Positions 33,225-43,000 of a stretch of 64,000 bases of DNA are shown here, piece after piece (position 1 is the first letter of the stretch; the number at the start of each line of letters is the position of its first letter). The notes under the pieces are model-generated. The model was not told where the DNA came from and searched no databases. It saw nothing but the letters and a program-made list of their open reading frames with translations. The stretch covers positions 1,178,001-1,242,000 of the forward strand of contig NZ_CP073766.1 in assembly GCF_018255755.1 (NCBI RefSeq), in the 5' to 3' direction. This DNA comes from Chitinophaga sp. HK235. Its GTDB lineage: Bacteria > Bacteroidota > Bacteroidia > Chitinophagales > Chitinophagaceae. Position numbers and translations under genes: made by a program.

Positions 33225-33299
33225 ATGAAAGGAAAGAATTTCACAGAAATTCAAATCGTATCCGCCCTGAAGCAACAGGTAGGGGGCATCACCATATAA
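33225..33299 (+). pseudogene. Broken IS3-type transposase orfA fragment
   Basis: A 24-codon reading frame starting ATG AAA GGA AAG and ending in TAA encodes MKGKNFTEIQIVSALKQQ followed by VGGITI. The pattern K-x-F-T-E-x-Q-I-V-x-A-L-K-Q matches the start of IS3-family OrfA (DNA-binding, helix-turn-helix) proteins. Another forward frame continues with KDIKHSLFFF, resembling the next OrfA segment (K-D-I...), so a frameshift as well as truncation is likely. No orfB and no clear terminal repeats were seen. It is the only plus-strand coding trace in the window and marks a past insertion in the intergenic region. Confidence 0.6.
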
Positions 33300-33318
33300 A
33301 GACATCAAGCATTCACTA

Positions 33319-33338
33319 TTTTTTTTTTGGGGGGGGGG
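33319..33338. repeat. T10G10 homopolymer tract
   Basis: Ten T residues are followed directly by ten G residues, just after the orfA relic. Such a tract is prone to slippage. It could be a real hypermutable site or an assembly or sequencing length error. Confidence 0.9.
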
Positions 33339-33640
33339 ACTGCTGGGATTGACAAGCTGCTGGTTTTAGCAAAAGCATGGCAATAATGCGCTTTAGTTTC
33401 AGTCAACTATTCCATTTTTATTAGCTACCAAAGCTGTGCAACCTTTCCTACCTGTAGGATCATTATAGGAGATGCCTGTAAAAGCAATGAATGGCAATCT
33501 TGCTACCTGGGATGGTCCTCCGGATGTGAGGTTATACAAAAGGAACTCGACTAAAAAACAAAACCCGCAATGACCGTTTGAATGTTAATGGTGTTCACGC
33601 TTTTCCCAAATGGAAATAAATCACTTACAATACAATCTGA

Positions 33641-33698
33641 CAAAAAGCCTTCAAAGTCGCAGGTTTTGTGTTTTAGTCTGTGACTTGAAGGCTTTTTG
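33641..33698. terminator. Bidirectional hairpin terminator after the secreted/toxin operon
   Basis: The left arm CAAAAAGCCTTCAAAGTC (33641-33658) pairs with the right arm GACTTGAAGGCTTTTTG (33682-33698), with one bulged base and a loop of about 22 bases. A-rich and T-rich ends give a U-tract in both directions. It lies 50 bp past the stop of the probable immunity gene on the minus strand. Confidence 0.85.
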
Positions 33699-33747
33699 TT
33701 TCTCTGTGTACCTTAGAGTAAGGTTCGTTTAGGTGTAAATAATTACT

Positions 33748-34128
33748 TTACTGCTTATTCTCAGGAGACGAGGGAAATGCTTTTGAATTTAATTCTACAA
33801 ATTTTATCCAGTCTTCCAGTAGTTGTTTATACACTGTTGTCGGAATTTCTAAACGTTGTCCTTCTTCTTCAATTTCATAAACAGTGATGTCACGATAAAT
33901 ATGGATATCACCGGTTGGAAAAAAATCTCTTATCCCCATTTCCTCGTTCGTTTCTAATTCGCCTTGCTGAATCTGAGTTATCTCTTGAATAAGTTCGTGA
34001 TACCAGGATAAGCTCCGACCTTTAAAGGTCGAAAACGTATATTCTAACAATTCATATTCCTTTTTCCCTGCCATGCCTTTGAACCACACGATATTCCCCT
34101 CTTCTATTAATATACTAAACCACATCAT
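33748..34128 (-). CDS. Small cytosolic protein, probable immunity protein for the adjacent toxin
   Basis: A 126-aa protein with no signal peptide and no membrane segment. It is acidic (EIEEEGQRLEI, ELETNEEMG), as many toxin-immunity proteins are. No family was recognised from sequence. The call rests on position: it begins 9 bp after the stop of a large toxin-like gene, is the last gene of the operon, and is followed by a terminator. Two ATG codons stand in tandem (34128 and 34125), so the start may be one residue later. Its base composition looks more AT-rich than the NRPS genes, which fits a horizontally moving toxin-immunity cassette. An alternative is an unrelated hypothetical protein. 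Confidence 0.75.
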   Translation of the reverse strand: MMWFSILIEEGNIVWFKGMAGKKEYELLEYTFSTFKGRSLSWYHELIQEITQIQQGELETNEEMGIRDFFPTGDIHIYRDITVYEIEEEGQRLEIPTTVYKQLLEDWIKFVELNSKAFPSSPENKQ

Positions 34129-34137
34129 ACTATTTAA

Positions 34138-37100
34138 TTATTTTATTTCTTCAATAAATGCCGAAGTAATTACATTATTGTCAAGGTATCCATGAATTTG
34201 TACTTGTTTACCATTAAAAGGAACTATACCTATCCATTCTCTGGTACCTTGCATTTGTTTTACTCTGAAAGCATCACTGATTAACTGATCAATTTGTGCT
34301 GCATCCATACCTTCCGCAAAGAAGGTGGATACTCTCCCTTGGGGGCCTTTCTTTTTGACTTGCCATTTTTCATTTCCGGTCCATTTGCCTGCTTTGCGCA
34401 TGTCCTCAAAATCAGGCAATCTTACTTCGGGTTCAGCTATCCATACGTCTTTTCCATTTATATTCCCTACACTCTTTTTTGTTGCTGCATTTATTCGAAG
34501 CTTAGTTGGATTATTGGAAACGGTTTCCCAATTATGAAGTCCGGTAAACTCAACTTTTGGCGTTGGGTTTTCCTTCAAAAGCTTTATAAAACCATGATTT
34601 TCTACTAAATCTTCTATAGCTTCCCATACTTGGTCAGCAGGGAAAGTTTTATCAAATATTGTCTGCCCCAAACCATTCTTCATGGTAATCTTAACTTCTC
34701 CACTATGAAGATGTACTCTGGAAGCCGCTGTCAGCTCTGGCACCAGACTTACTGCGGTAGCGGCTCCATTGGTTGCTAATCTGACCTTACTGCCACCTGG
34801 AATTTCTCCTTGTCCGATATTTTCAACTGGAGCATTAGCAGGCTTCCCTTTAGGTGATAATCGCTTAAAATCTCGTTCGCCACGTATAACACCATTGTCG
34901 TAAACATCTACCCAGCCATCATTTGCTATAATAGTCCGGTTACATTTATTAGCTAAATGTTGAGCCGTTTCTAAGTCAGTGCATGAAAGTAAAACAATTT
35001 GTTTATTGGCCGGAATATTTTTTGAATCCAGCCATTTTGCCAAAGAACGATGAGAGATTTCTACATCCTGTCCGTTATGAATAACTTTAAAAGTACTACC
35101 ATTACTATGGACTGCGATGTAAACGTTATTATCAGCTGTATTATTTAACCATCCTTTCACTTTATTGACATCGCCCTCACCTAAGGTTATCACCCTTCTC
35201 TCTATTTCCGCTATATCATCTGCAAAATCGACTGCCATTCCAGTCTGTGCTCTTAATCCATCTCTGATCTCTTTCAATTCTGCCAATTCCTTCTCTGTTG
35301 CCAAAGCCCCATTTGATGTTCGACCGGCATCAATCATCTGGTCCAGGTCTTCTACCACTTTGTTAACCCTTCCTATTGACATGGCCAAATTAGGCAATGA
35401 TAAGAGGAAGCCAGACATCTGGATCCTGCTCCTTAATTTATCCGATATAGCATCCGTATTCAGGCTCTGTGCCACCGCAGCTGCTGTTGAACCAACCAGG
35501 TCAGCAGCCACTGCAATTTTCCTCACATAATTGCCAACTGTTAAGAAAATCTTTAATCCACCAACACCAACAGTCAGGGAAGCAAGATCTGCAAACATCC
35601 AGGCCGTTTTACCGGTAACCTCTAAATTATTCACATGACTCATCAAAACCGCCTGGATGGCAGGTATCTGAATTACCAGTCCCTTCTTGTAATCCTTACC
35701 ACCGAATTTAAAACTACCAGCAATATGCACAGAAACCATCTGGTTATATGGCGCCTGTTCATATGCCTTAAATTTCAGCGCGTTTTTATTAGCAAAACTC
35801 CAGTTGAAATTCTTAAACTGGAACAAATCGGCTTCCAGCTGAGGCATGGCATCTACATCATCCAGCAATGTACGTTCCTTGTCTACATCTATTATAAGAT
35901 GTCCAGATTCCATAACCATCTGGCTAATACGCATCAAAACAGCCGTCAAACAAGCATTACCGCCAAGTGCCCAATTGTCCTTATCATAAAAATTGTCATA
36001 CAGTTTCTGATATCCGATATTCCGCTCAATGTATTCCAATACGTCTGTGTATTGGTTTTTATTAAAGCTGAGCAATAGTTTAAGACAATCTTCTTCCCTC
36101 GAAATCCAGAAAGAAGTATTCTCAACAACTTTCTTAAATGCTATCTCTCTCTTATCCAAAGGCGCTTGTTCCAAATCAAACTTAGCCTCATTTTTCAGGT
36201 GCTCCGTTAAATCAGATAGTGGCGTAGATTCATTAAATGTTGCCCAGAAATTATTGTTACTGATAACCGTTTCCCGGATATATCTGTCAAATTCTGTATA
36301 AAAAGCAGTAAAGAAGGCAACTTTGTTTGTTGTATATGCCGCGTTTATATCCTGATGCGATTCCAGATATTCTCCCCAAGGCCATTTGTTGGCATATAGC
36401 GTATCATAAAGCTTCCCATCTTCAGATGACATTTCAAACGTAAGTGTTTGTGGCACCTCCCAGTTACCATCTTTTTTCCCGCCACCAATAAATTCCTTCG
36501 CTACAATTTTACCCTGCTGTGTAAACCGACCAAAATACTCAGGATATAACGCCCGCATCTGCGCAATCTTATCCACCCAAATAAGCTCCGGTTTTTCACA
36601 GTAAGCCTGCGTCATCTTCATGGTAGCCTCATTCAGACAATAATTGCAGTCAGCACTGATTTCGTTCTTAATGCTTTGCTTTATTACAATACCATTATGC
36701 CTTATTGGCAATGAGTTGGCAAAAGGTGAAAATTCGGTTGCAAATGTGGTAAAAGTTATCTTCTTTTTGCTACCAGAAACAAAAGCGGGGAACTCTTTAA
36801 CCGGGAATTTATACAAAATATAATCCTCTCCGCATGGTTGTGGGTAAACAAAGCCATCTACCGCATCTACACCTACCTCCTGTACATATTTTTCATTTGT
36901 TTTCGTATTTACATACTCATTCTTATTATTACTATACTTATATATTTCGGTGTTTACTTTGTCTTTACTGATTACAAATCCTCTTAATGCACCAACAATC
37001 AGTTCAGGTATATAACGATCCCCCTTATTGGTTACATCGACGACGGTTCCATACTGAAATAATACATTGTATACATTTGCCTGTGGCAGTGAAAGAATAC

Positions 37101-37281
37101 TCCCATCCGGCGTTAAGAATGAAACAGTTTTACCATCTTTATTGAGGAAGTCTTCGCTTATATTTCCAACTAAAATATCCTCACTTTCTCCATCCCCTTC
37201 AAATATTCCCCATACATGTCCCGGATCATGTATCACATTCCACTGATACTTCAGTAACCGGTCTCCCCCGTTGTAATCCAT
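34138..37281 (-). CDS. C-terminal part of a split TANFOR/toxin protein: polymorphic-toxin-like region
   Basis: 1047 codons from an internal ATG. The first residues MDYNGGDRLLKYQW look like the Met-turn region of a zinc protease (NLMDY) and not a real protein start. There is no signal peptide and no ribosome-binding site, and the frame is the same as in the piece upstream, 15 bp past a TGA. Along the piece: a long uncharacterised region, a hydrophobic stretch (about aa 557-640), a caspase/CHAT-like pre-toxin segment (about 715-810, with VYIAVHSNGST and QIVLLSCTDLETAQHLA), and a C-terminal domain of about 110 residues (from about 930) ending GYLDNNVITSAFIEEI. The tail resembles RNase toxins of the barnase/EndoU/colicin/RelE fold, but this is inference from pattern only. 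A probable immunity gene follows immediately. If the TGA is real and not read through, this piece may not be made. Confidence 0.8.
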   Translation of the reverse strand: MDYNGGDRLLKYQWNVIHDPGHVWGIFEGDGESEDILVGNISEDFLNKDGKTVSFLTPDGSILSLPQANVYNVLFQYGTVVDVTNKGDRYIPELIVGALRGFVISKDKVNTEIYKYSNNKNEYVNTKTNEKYVQEVGVDAVDGFVYPQPCGEDYILYKFPVKEFPAFVSGSKKKITFTTFATEFSPFANSLPIRHNGIVIKQSIKNEISADCNYCLNEATMKMTQAYCEKPELIWVDKIAQMRALYPEYFGRFTQQGKIVAKEFIGGGKKDGNWEVPQTLTFEMSSEDGKLYDTLYANKWPWGEYLESHQDINAAYTTNKVAFFTAFYTEFDRYIRETVISNNNFWATFNESTPLSDLTEHLKNEAKFDLEQAPLDKREIAFKKVVENTSFWISREEDCLKLLLSFNKNQYTDVLEYIERNIGYQKLYDNFYDKDNWALGGNACLTAVLMRISQMVMESGHLIIDVDKERTLLDDVDAMPQLEADLFQFKNFNWSFANKNALKFKAYEQAPYNQMVSVHIAGSFKFGGKDYKKGLVIQIPAIQAVLMSHVNNLEVTGKTAWMFADLASLTVGVGGLKIFLTVGNYVRKIAVAADLVGSTAAAVAQSLNTDAISDKLRSRIQMSGFLLSLPNLAMSIGRVNKVVEDLDQMIDAGRTSNGALATEKELAELKEIRDGLRAQTGMAVDFADDIAEIERRVITLGEGDVNKVKGWLNNTADNNVYIAVHSNGSTFKVIHNGQDVEISHRSLAKWLDSKNIPANKQIVLLSCTDLETAQHLANKCNRTIIANDGWVDVYDNGVIRGERDFKRLSPKGKPANAPVENIGQGEIPGGSKVRLATNGAATAVSLVPELTAASRVHLHSGEVKITMKNGLGQTIFDKTFPADQVWEAIEDLVENHGFIKLLKENPTPKVEFTGLHNWETVSNNPTKLRINAATKKSVGNINGKDVWIAEPEVRLPDFEDMRKAGKWTGNEKWQVKKKGPQGRVSTFFAEGMDAAQIDQLISDAFRVKQMQGTREWIGIVPFNGKQVQIHGYLDNNVITSAFIEEIK

Positions 37282-37296
37282 CAGGTTATTAGTAGT

Positions 37297-37299
37297 TCA
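37297..37299 (-). other. In-frame TGA splitting one ancestral gene
   Basis: The minus-strand codons read ATT ACC AGG TGA ACT ACT AAT AAC CTG ATG GAT TAC. Replacing TGA with GGA gives GITRGTTNNLMDYNGG, which is the expected linker from the HExxH region to the Met-turn. A single G to T change explains the break. Confidence 0.9.
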
Positions 37300-39966
37300 C
37301 CTGGTAATGCCTATACCATCACTGAAGGTATGCTCCAGCGTATAGGCGCCATGACCTACTTCATGCGCTACCGTACGGCCAATATTTTCAGCAGAAGCAT
37401 CCTTGCTGAATATCAGTCCAAATTGGCTCTGACGTGGCATTTTACCCAACAGATCTCCATTTTTCAGCGCCACTTCATTCACCACAAAGAGATAGGTAAC
37501 CTCCTTATCTATATTACGACCCTTGCGATAAGCTTTCTTCAGCGCTTTTTCCTCACCCGTGAAGTCATTGCTGAGGAAAGCACTTTTACCATCCTGCAAT
37601 ACGCCGTCATGATTCAGATCCCACGTCGTATCCCTGCGGAAAGTGGTATCCGTTACAACAGTATAGGTAATCCCCACCTTCGCATACGCATCCTGCAGGC
37701 TTTTCCTGATAGCTTCATCCGGTACGGTAGTATTAGCTCCTACAGGTATCAGTACTAGCTTCTTTTGTTTAGGTCCGTAACTGGCTACCAGCAACTTACC
37801 CAAACTAATATACTTGCCCTTGTCTTTAGCATATACCGCAAATACTTCCTGTGCATCGCCGGCAGGACCACCAGTAATTTTTATTGTATAGCTGTTATCC
37901 TTACGTACAAACGGATATAAAATCCCTTTGCTACTCACAAACCTGATGCTGTCTGGATTAATTCCCGCCGCCGCATTTTCGAGGGTAGCTGTTATCTCCT
38001 CTGTTTCACCAGGTACAATGGCTTTGGCGCTGACACGGTATCTTCCATCAGCTAATTTTTCGTAGCTGTCTTCCAATACTTTCTTACCGTAATAATTATC
38101 ATTCCAGGTATCAAAAGCGTAGTTATTATTTCTGCCTGGAGCAAAAGTAACCTTACCCTTATCCAGTTCCAGGTTATTGAGTGCCGCCAGTGCAGCAGGG
38201 TTGTCCACCAGGCCTTTATCACGTTTACCCGCTTCTGTTACCTGTCCTTTCTTATCAATATTATAAAGATTACCATCTGCATCTTCCAATACCAGCGGTA
38301 ATGTTTTGCCTTTGTCTCTATAATTAAAAACTTCTTTGTCATCACCCACTTTTACAGTGATCGTACCTTCATCCAGGTTCACTGTAATATTATCTTTAGT
38401 GAAGATGTGCAGTTTGGTGGTGATATCAGGTACCAAATCTCCCGTTTTCACATATCCTACTTCTGAGCCACCACGCTGCTTCTTCACCGCATTGTCAACA
38501 AATTTATCGATGCCTTCTGTTACCGCCTGCATTTCGCCACCGGTTACTACCAGGTCAGTGTTAATGCTGATACCACTAAATGTCATCAACATGCCTATTC
38601 CAAAACCAGGTGTAATAACACGGCCTTTCCCTGTAAACACACCGTTACTACCCTCCACTGTTGTTAACAGTACATCAAAATGGCCTACCTTCACAATCAA
38701 TCCAGGCAGGGCAATGGGCAACGGATTATTGTTTTGGGGAGATGACAGTTTCCCAGCATCGCCGCAACTGAAAGTATGGAGCGGATCTGTGGTAACGGTA
38801 ACCAAATCGCTAAAGGGACCATATACACCCGCTACACGCCATTGTAAACGGGCTTCGTACGCACGGCCCGGTTCCAGGCTACGCAGTGTAAGCGCACTGT
38901 CTGTTTGCCTTTCTTCTGTATTCCAGTCAAACTCCACTCCGTCCTTTTTGGCGGCACGGTACTGCAAGCGGTATGCATCTACATGATAATTGATATTATC
39001 TGCTGCAAGCGGCCAGGATAGCTTGATACTACGCTCCCCGTTAGCAACACCATACAGCTTAGGTTTCTCTATTTTATTGATTGCAAACGGATTCGTACCT
39101 AAATAGGTAAACGTACAACTTTGACTATAGCCCTGATTGCTATACATATCGCGCCCACCTTTATCCCGGGCCTGTACAATCCACACATAGGCCATACTAT
39201 CAATGAGTGCTGGCTCACCCGGACCATAAACGAGCATATTGCTTTCGGTAGTAGCAGTATAAATAGGACGCGAACTCCGAATGATATAATCAGGGTTACT
39301 GTTAGCAGGTTTTATTTCATATAGAGAGAAAACATATTCAGTTGCACTTCCTTCAAGGGGGTTAGGCGTATTGCGGCTGCTCCAGTTAAAAGTCAGGAAC
39401 TGTGGATCGCGCTTTTCCACGCGACTGCCACATACAGGGAGATTGAGTAAAGGCGGGTCATTTTTCTGGAAGAAAAATATGTTGGCACCCTGATTACTTA
39501 CCTGTACGCCCGGACGACGATAATCAAAAGCGGTAAAGGTAATCCGGTAAGCACCCTCCGGTAAAGCTCTCGTACGCTCATAATTATCCCTGCTAAATCC
39601 ACCACTAAATTCAATATTATTAGTATTGAGATAATCAATCAGATCAATGCTGCTAATGATAGTAGGCACTCCCGGCATGAGCCTCAGGGGCTTCGGATTA
39701 AATGCAGGAGAAGTACGCATAATGAGCGTTCCATTGCGCTCCACTGTCATCTGCAGCCTTACTTCATAGGAAGGAGTTGTAAGATCATTCTGTACCAATA
39801 TTACACGAAGCTTATCGCTGCCCGCGACTACATAGTCTGGTAGATAAACGCTGTAAGGTGGAATTATCTGTGTACTGGCAGTAATAGGATATTGCTGACC
39901 ACTAACAAATTTATGTACTATAACAAATAGCACCAGGCATAATAGGTATCGGAATAAACGGGACAT
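37297..39966 (-). CDS. N-terminal part of split protein: TANFOR domain, fibronectin III and zinc-protease motif
   Basis: 889 aa from ATG 39966; the frame extends up to a TTG at 39996. The signal peptide MSRLFRYLLCLVLFVIVHKF is followed by a TANFOR domain (about aa 25-295; marker stretches PPYSVYLPDYV, GSDKLRVILVQNDL, NDPPLLNLPVCGS), a fibronectin-III domain (about 300-400), a long beta-rich region, and the zincin motif HEVGHGAYTLEH just before the stop. The protein ends at TGA after GITR. The TANFOR family is known from Bacteroidota exported proteins, but its function is not established. The protease lacks its Met-turn in this piece and is unlikely to be active unless the TGA is read through. 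The gene lies 56 bp after the SprB-repeat gene and belongs to the same operon. Confidence 0.88.
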   Translation of the reverse strand: MSRLFRYLLCLVLFVIVHKFVSGQQYPITASTQIIPPYSVYLPDYVVAGSDKLRVILVQNDLTTPSYEVRLQMTVERNGTLIMRTSPAFNPKPLRLMPGVPTIISSIDLIDYLNTNNIEFSGGFSRDNYERTRALPEGAYRITFTAFDYRRPGVQVSNQGANIFFFQKNDPPLLNLPVCGSRVEKRDPQFLTFNWSSRNTPNPLEGSATEYVFSLYEIKPANSNPDYIIRSSRPIYTATTESNMLVYGPGEPALIDSMAYVWIVQARDKGGRDMYSNQGYSQSCTFTYLGTNPFAINKIEKPKLYGVANGERSIKLSWPLAADNINYHVDAYRLQYRAAKKDGVEFDWNTEERQTDSALTLRSLEPGRAYEARLQWRVAGVYGPFSDLVTVTTDPLHTFSCGDAGKLSSPQNNNPLPIALPGLIVKVGHFDVLLTTVEGSNGVFTGKGRVITPGFGIGMLMTFSGISINTDLVVTGGEMQAVTEGIDKFVDNAVKKQRGGSEVGYVKTGDLVPDITTKLHIFTKDNITVNLDEGTITVKVGDDKEVFNYRDKGKTLPLVLEDADGNLYNIDKKGQVTEAGKRDKGLVDNPAALAALNNLELDKGKVTFAPGRNNNYAFDTWNDNYYGKKVLEDSYEKLADGRYRVSAKAIVPGETEEITATLENAAAGINPDSIRFVSSKGILYPFVRKDNSYTIKITGGPAGDAQEVFAVYAKDKGKYISLGKLLVASYGPKQKKLVLIPVGANTTVPDEAIRKSLQDAYAKVGITYTVVTDTTFRRDTTWDLNHDGVLQDGKSAFLSNDFTGEEKALKKAYRKGRNIDKEVTYLFVVNEVALKNGDLLGKMPRQSQFGLIFSKDASAENIGRTVAHEVGHGAYTLEHTFSDGIGITR

Positions 39967-40022
39967 TGCTGATCTTGAATTATATGCTATTGTCAAAAAA
40001 ACAGGTTGCTTATTAATATTTT

Positions 40023-43000
40023 CTACCTCGCGATAATGAATCGTATATCCTTACTTTCATTTTCTGTAATCACTCGTAATATATACGTACCATTCTTGGC
40101 ATTACTGATGTCAAACTGATCATCTATCGATAAGGCAGGTGTATATTGTCTTCTACCAACAGTTAAGCCATTCATGTCAAAAACCGTAACGAGTACCTGT
40201 TGTTTCCTGTTGAGTTTTACTTTAAAATGGAAGTAGCCATTATTCGGATTAGGCGACAACGTGACTACATCGATCACATTTACCGGTAAACTATTGCCGG
40301 GTCCGGCAATAGGATCATATGGACTAATGGTAAGTTCTTTTCGCAGGGTATACGTACATACACCGAATCGTGCCTTCATCTCTACCCAGTACGTACCTGC
40401 CTGTGTAAATTTTATTAGCGGCGTGCCCCGGTCGTATCCCAACAAAATTGCCTGTGGATGATACGTCCAGCTAACTTCATCCGGCACTGGCAAACTGATT
40501 TCTTTTATCACCAGGGTATCCATCGCATTCTTTTTTGATGCCACCAGGAAGTTTACATCCGGTTTCACATTCGCTTTGGTGATACTGACCAACTGACTTG
40601 CGGCACAACCATTAGCATCCTTTACAGCGACCTCGTAGTTACCTGCTGACAGGTTGGTAAATGTTTCCTGAATTGCCCAACCCCCTTTATTCAGCGCGAA
40701 TTGATAAGGTAATGTACCCCCTTGCACCTTAGTACGGATTACACCATCGCCTAAGCCGTCACAGATAGCCGCCGCAGTCGCTTCCATGGTTAAAACCGCG
40801 GGTTGCGACACTTCAAAATGACTGGTAGTGCTGCATCCCTTTCCGTCTGTAATGGTAACGCCATAATTACCTGCCGGTAAATTTTGTGCATTATTACCCG
40901 CAATACCTGCCACATTCCACTGATAATTATAATTACCATCACCACCGGCAACATTAACTTTTATGTTTCCGTTATGGGCTCCATAACAGGTTACCGGCAA
41001 TATTGCAGCCGTAGCCGTAATAGCCGGATATAGCGTGTTCACTGTAGCCGTACTTCGGGCGGCACAACCGTTGGCATCCTTTACCTGCAGGGAATAATTG
41101 TCCGCAGGTAAGGCTGCAAATACGGGTGTAGACTGCCAGTCGCCATTATTCATCATATATGTATAAGGTGCAACACCACCAGCGCTTTGCACGCTGATCT
41201 TACCCGTAGCGTTAGCGCCGCAGGTAAGATGTTCAATACCAGCTATCGATAAGGATACAGGTGCTGCAGGTTGTTGCAACACTACATTTTGTGAGATAAC
41301 ACAGCCACGACCGTCCTTGATCTTCAATGGATAGTTGCCCGCCGCCAAACTATTATAACTGCTGGTATTTGTATAAGGACTATTATTAAAACTATATTGA
41401 TACCCGCTGTATCCACCCTCATTACCCCCTGTTGCAGTAATACTGAATGCTCCATCTGTAAGGCCGTAGCAGGAAATCTGCATACCATTAAAACTGGAAG
41501 TGGTAATGGTTGTATTGATAGGGGTAGATGGTGCAGTAATACTTACTACCTCGCTCTCCGGAGAATAACAACCTAATGCATCTTTTACACGAAGCGTATA
41601 ATTACCAGGTCCAAGTGTTGTGTTATTATTAAAAGACGTATATGCGCCGCCGTTAAGCGAATATTCATTTATCAATGTTCCGCTTCCACCATGCGATTGC
41701 AGGCTGATCGTTCCTTTGCCGCCATAACATACAATATCGTTTCGGGTAAGCTGATCTATAACAATAACATCACTAAGAGAATTGATTTTTACTGGCATTG
41801 TGATACCACAACTGTTGGCATCTCTCACTGTGATAATATAATCTCCCCCTGCAAGTCCTGTAAAGTCTGGTGACGACTGCCACGTATTGCCATCTATACT
41901 GTATTGCAGACTTCCTGTACCTCCACTACCAGCTACTTTGATGCTGCCACCTGGGATAGCGGCACACTTAACATCCTGTTTGCTCACCAATACAATATTC
42001 AGTGCCTGTGATGATTCAGTGAAGGTATAACTGTTACTCACCACACACCCACGACCATCTTTTACTTTTATAAGATGATTGCCTGCCGTGATATGATCCA
42101 GCAATGATATATTAGTAAATAAACCATTATCAACCGCGTAGGTATAACCGCTGTAAGTTCCACCATTACCTCCTGTGGCCGTAATTTGTGCAGTACCGTT
42201 GTCTCCTCCGGCACAGGAAATATTCTTTCCATTATAGTCAGAAAGAACAGCAGTAAAACTAACCGGAGCAGCTGGTGTTGTGATCGTTAATTTATCAGGA
42301 AAGTTTGTGGTACAGCCTTGTCCGTCTGCAACACGAACCGCATAACTACCAGCAGGTAAACTTCCCCCACTTGTATATGTTTGTTGCGTTGTCCAGTTAT
42401 CGGTGCTGATCGTATAATGATAGTTACCATCACCACCTGTAGCAGACAGTGCAATATTTCCCTGCGTACCAAAACAACGGATATCGTTGACAGTAGCGCT
42501 TTCTGCCAGTAACGCAGGATAGTTGTAAACGATGCTGACAACTGTATCTTTCATACAACCGTTGGCATCTGTTACGCTTAAATTATAATCTCCTTTAGCC
42601 AGATTCGGTATTACCTGGTTTACATTTACGGCAACTCCATTTAATAACAGGCGGTAGGGCGCAGCGCCACCGGATACCGTAGTAGTGATACTACCCGTAG
42701 ATTGTCCGTAACAACGGATATCCTGTTTCGTCACATTCATATACAGCGATGGCTGTGTGAGTGTAACACTCCCGGATATTTCACAGCCACGTGCATCTTT
42801 TACACTGATTGCATAAACGCCTGCAGTAAGATTTTGAAAGATACCCGTGTTTTGATAGCTACCATTATTCAGTTTGTACTGATATCCAGTATATGTACCA
42901 CCGTTACCACCAGTTGCCATAATAGTGATTTTTCCGTCCCCCGCACCATTGCAGGAAATATTAAAACCATTATAGCCGGATAACTGTGTGGTAAAGCTTA

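Larger units (their letters stand above)
32364..33747. other. Long intergenic region between the lipopeptide genes and the secreted-protein operon
   Basis: About 1.4 kb with no complete gene on either strand. It is AT-rich and should hold the promoter of the lipopeptide genes near 32364-32500 on the minus strand, although no perfect TAnnTTTG element was found there. It also holds a broken IS3-type orfA start (33225-33299), a T10G10 tract (33319-33338) and a bidirectional hairpin (33641-33698). Nothing recognisable was found in 32500-33200 or 33340-33640. Confidence 0.7.

Noticed and set aside
37297..37299. TGA as a selenocysteine codon
   Set aside because: The aligned position is expected to be Gly, no selenocysteine-insertion hairpin is obvious after it, and the neighbouring residues are not a redox motif.
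38336..38986. Plus-strand 216-codon frame opposite the TANFOR gene
   Set aside because: The minus strand carries a clear signal peptide, TANFOR and protease motif in one frame, and the plus-strand frame has no recognisable features.
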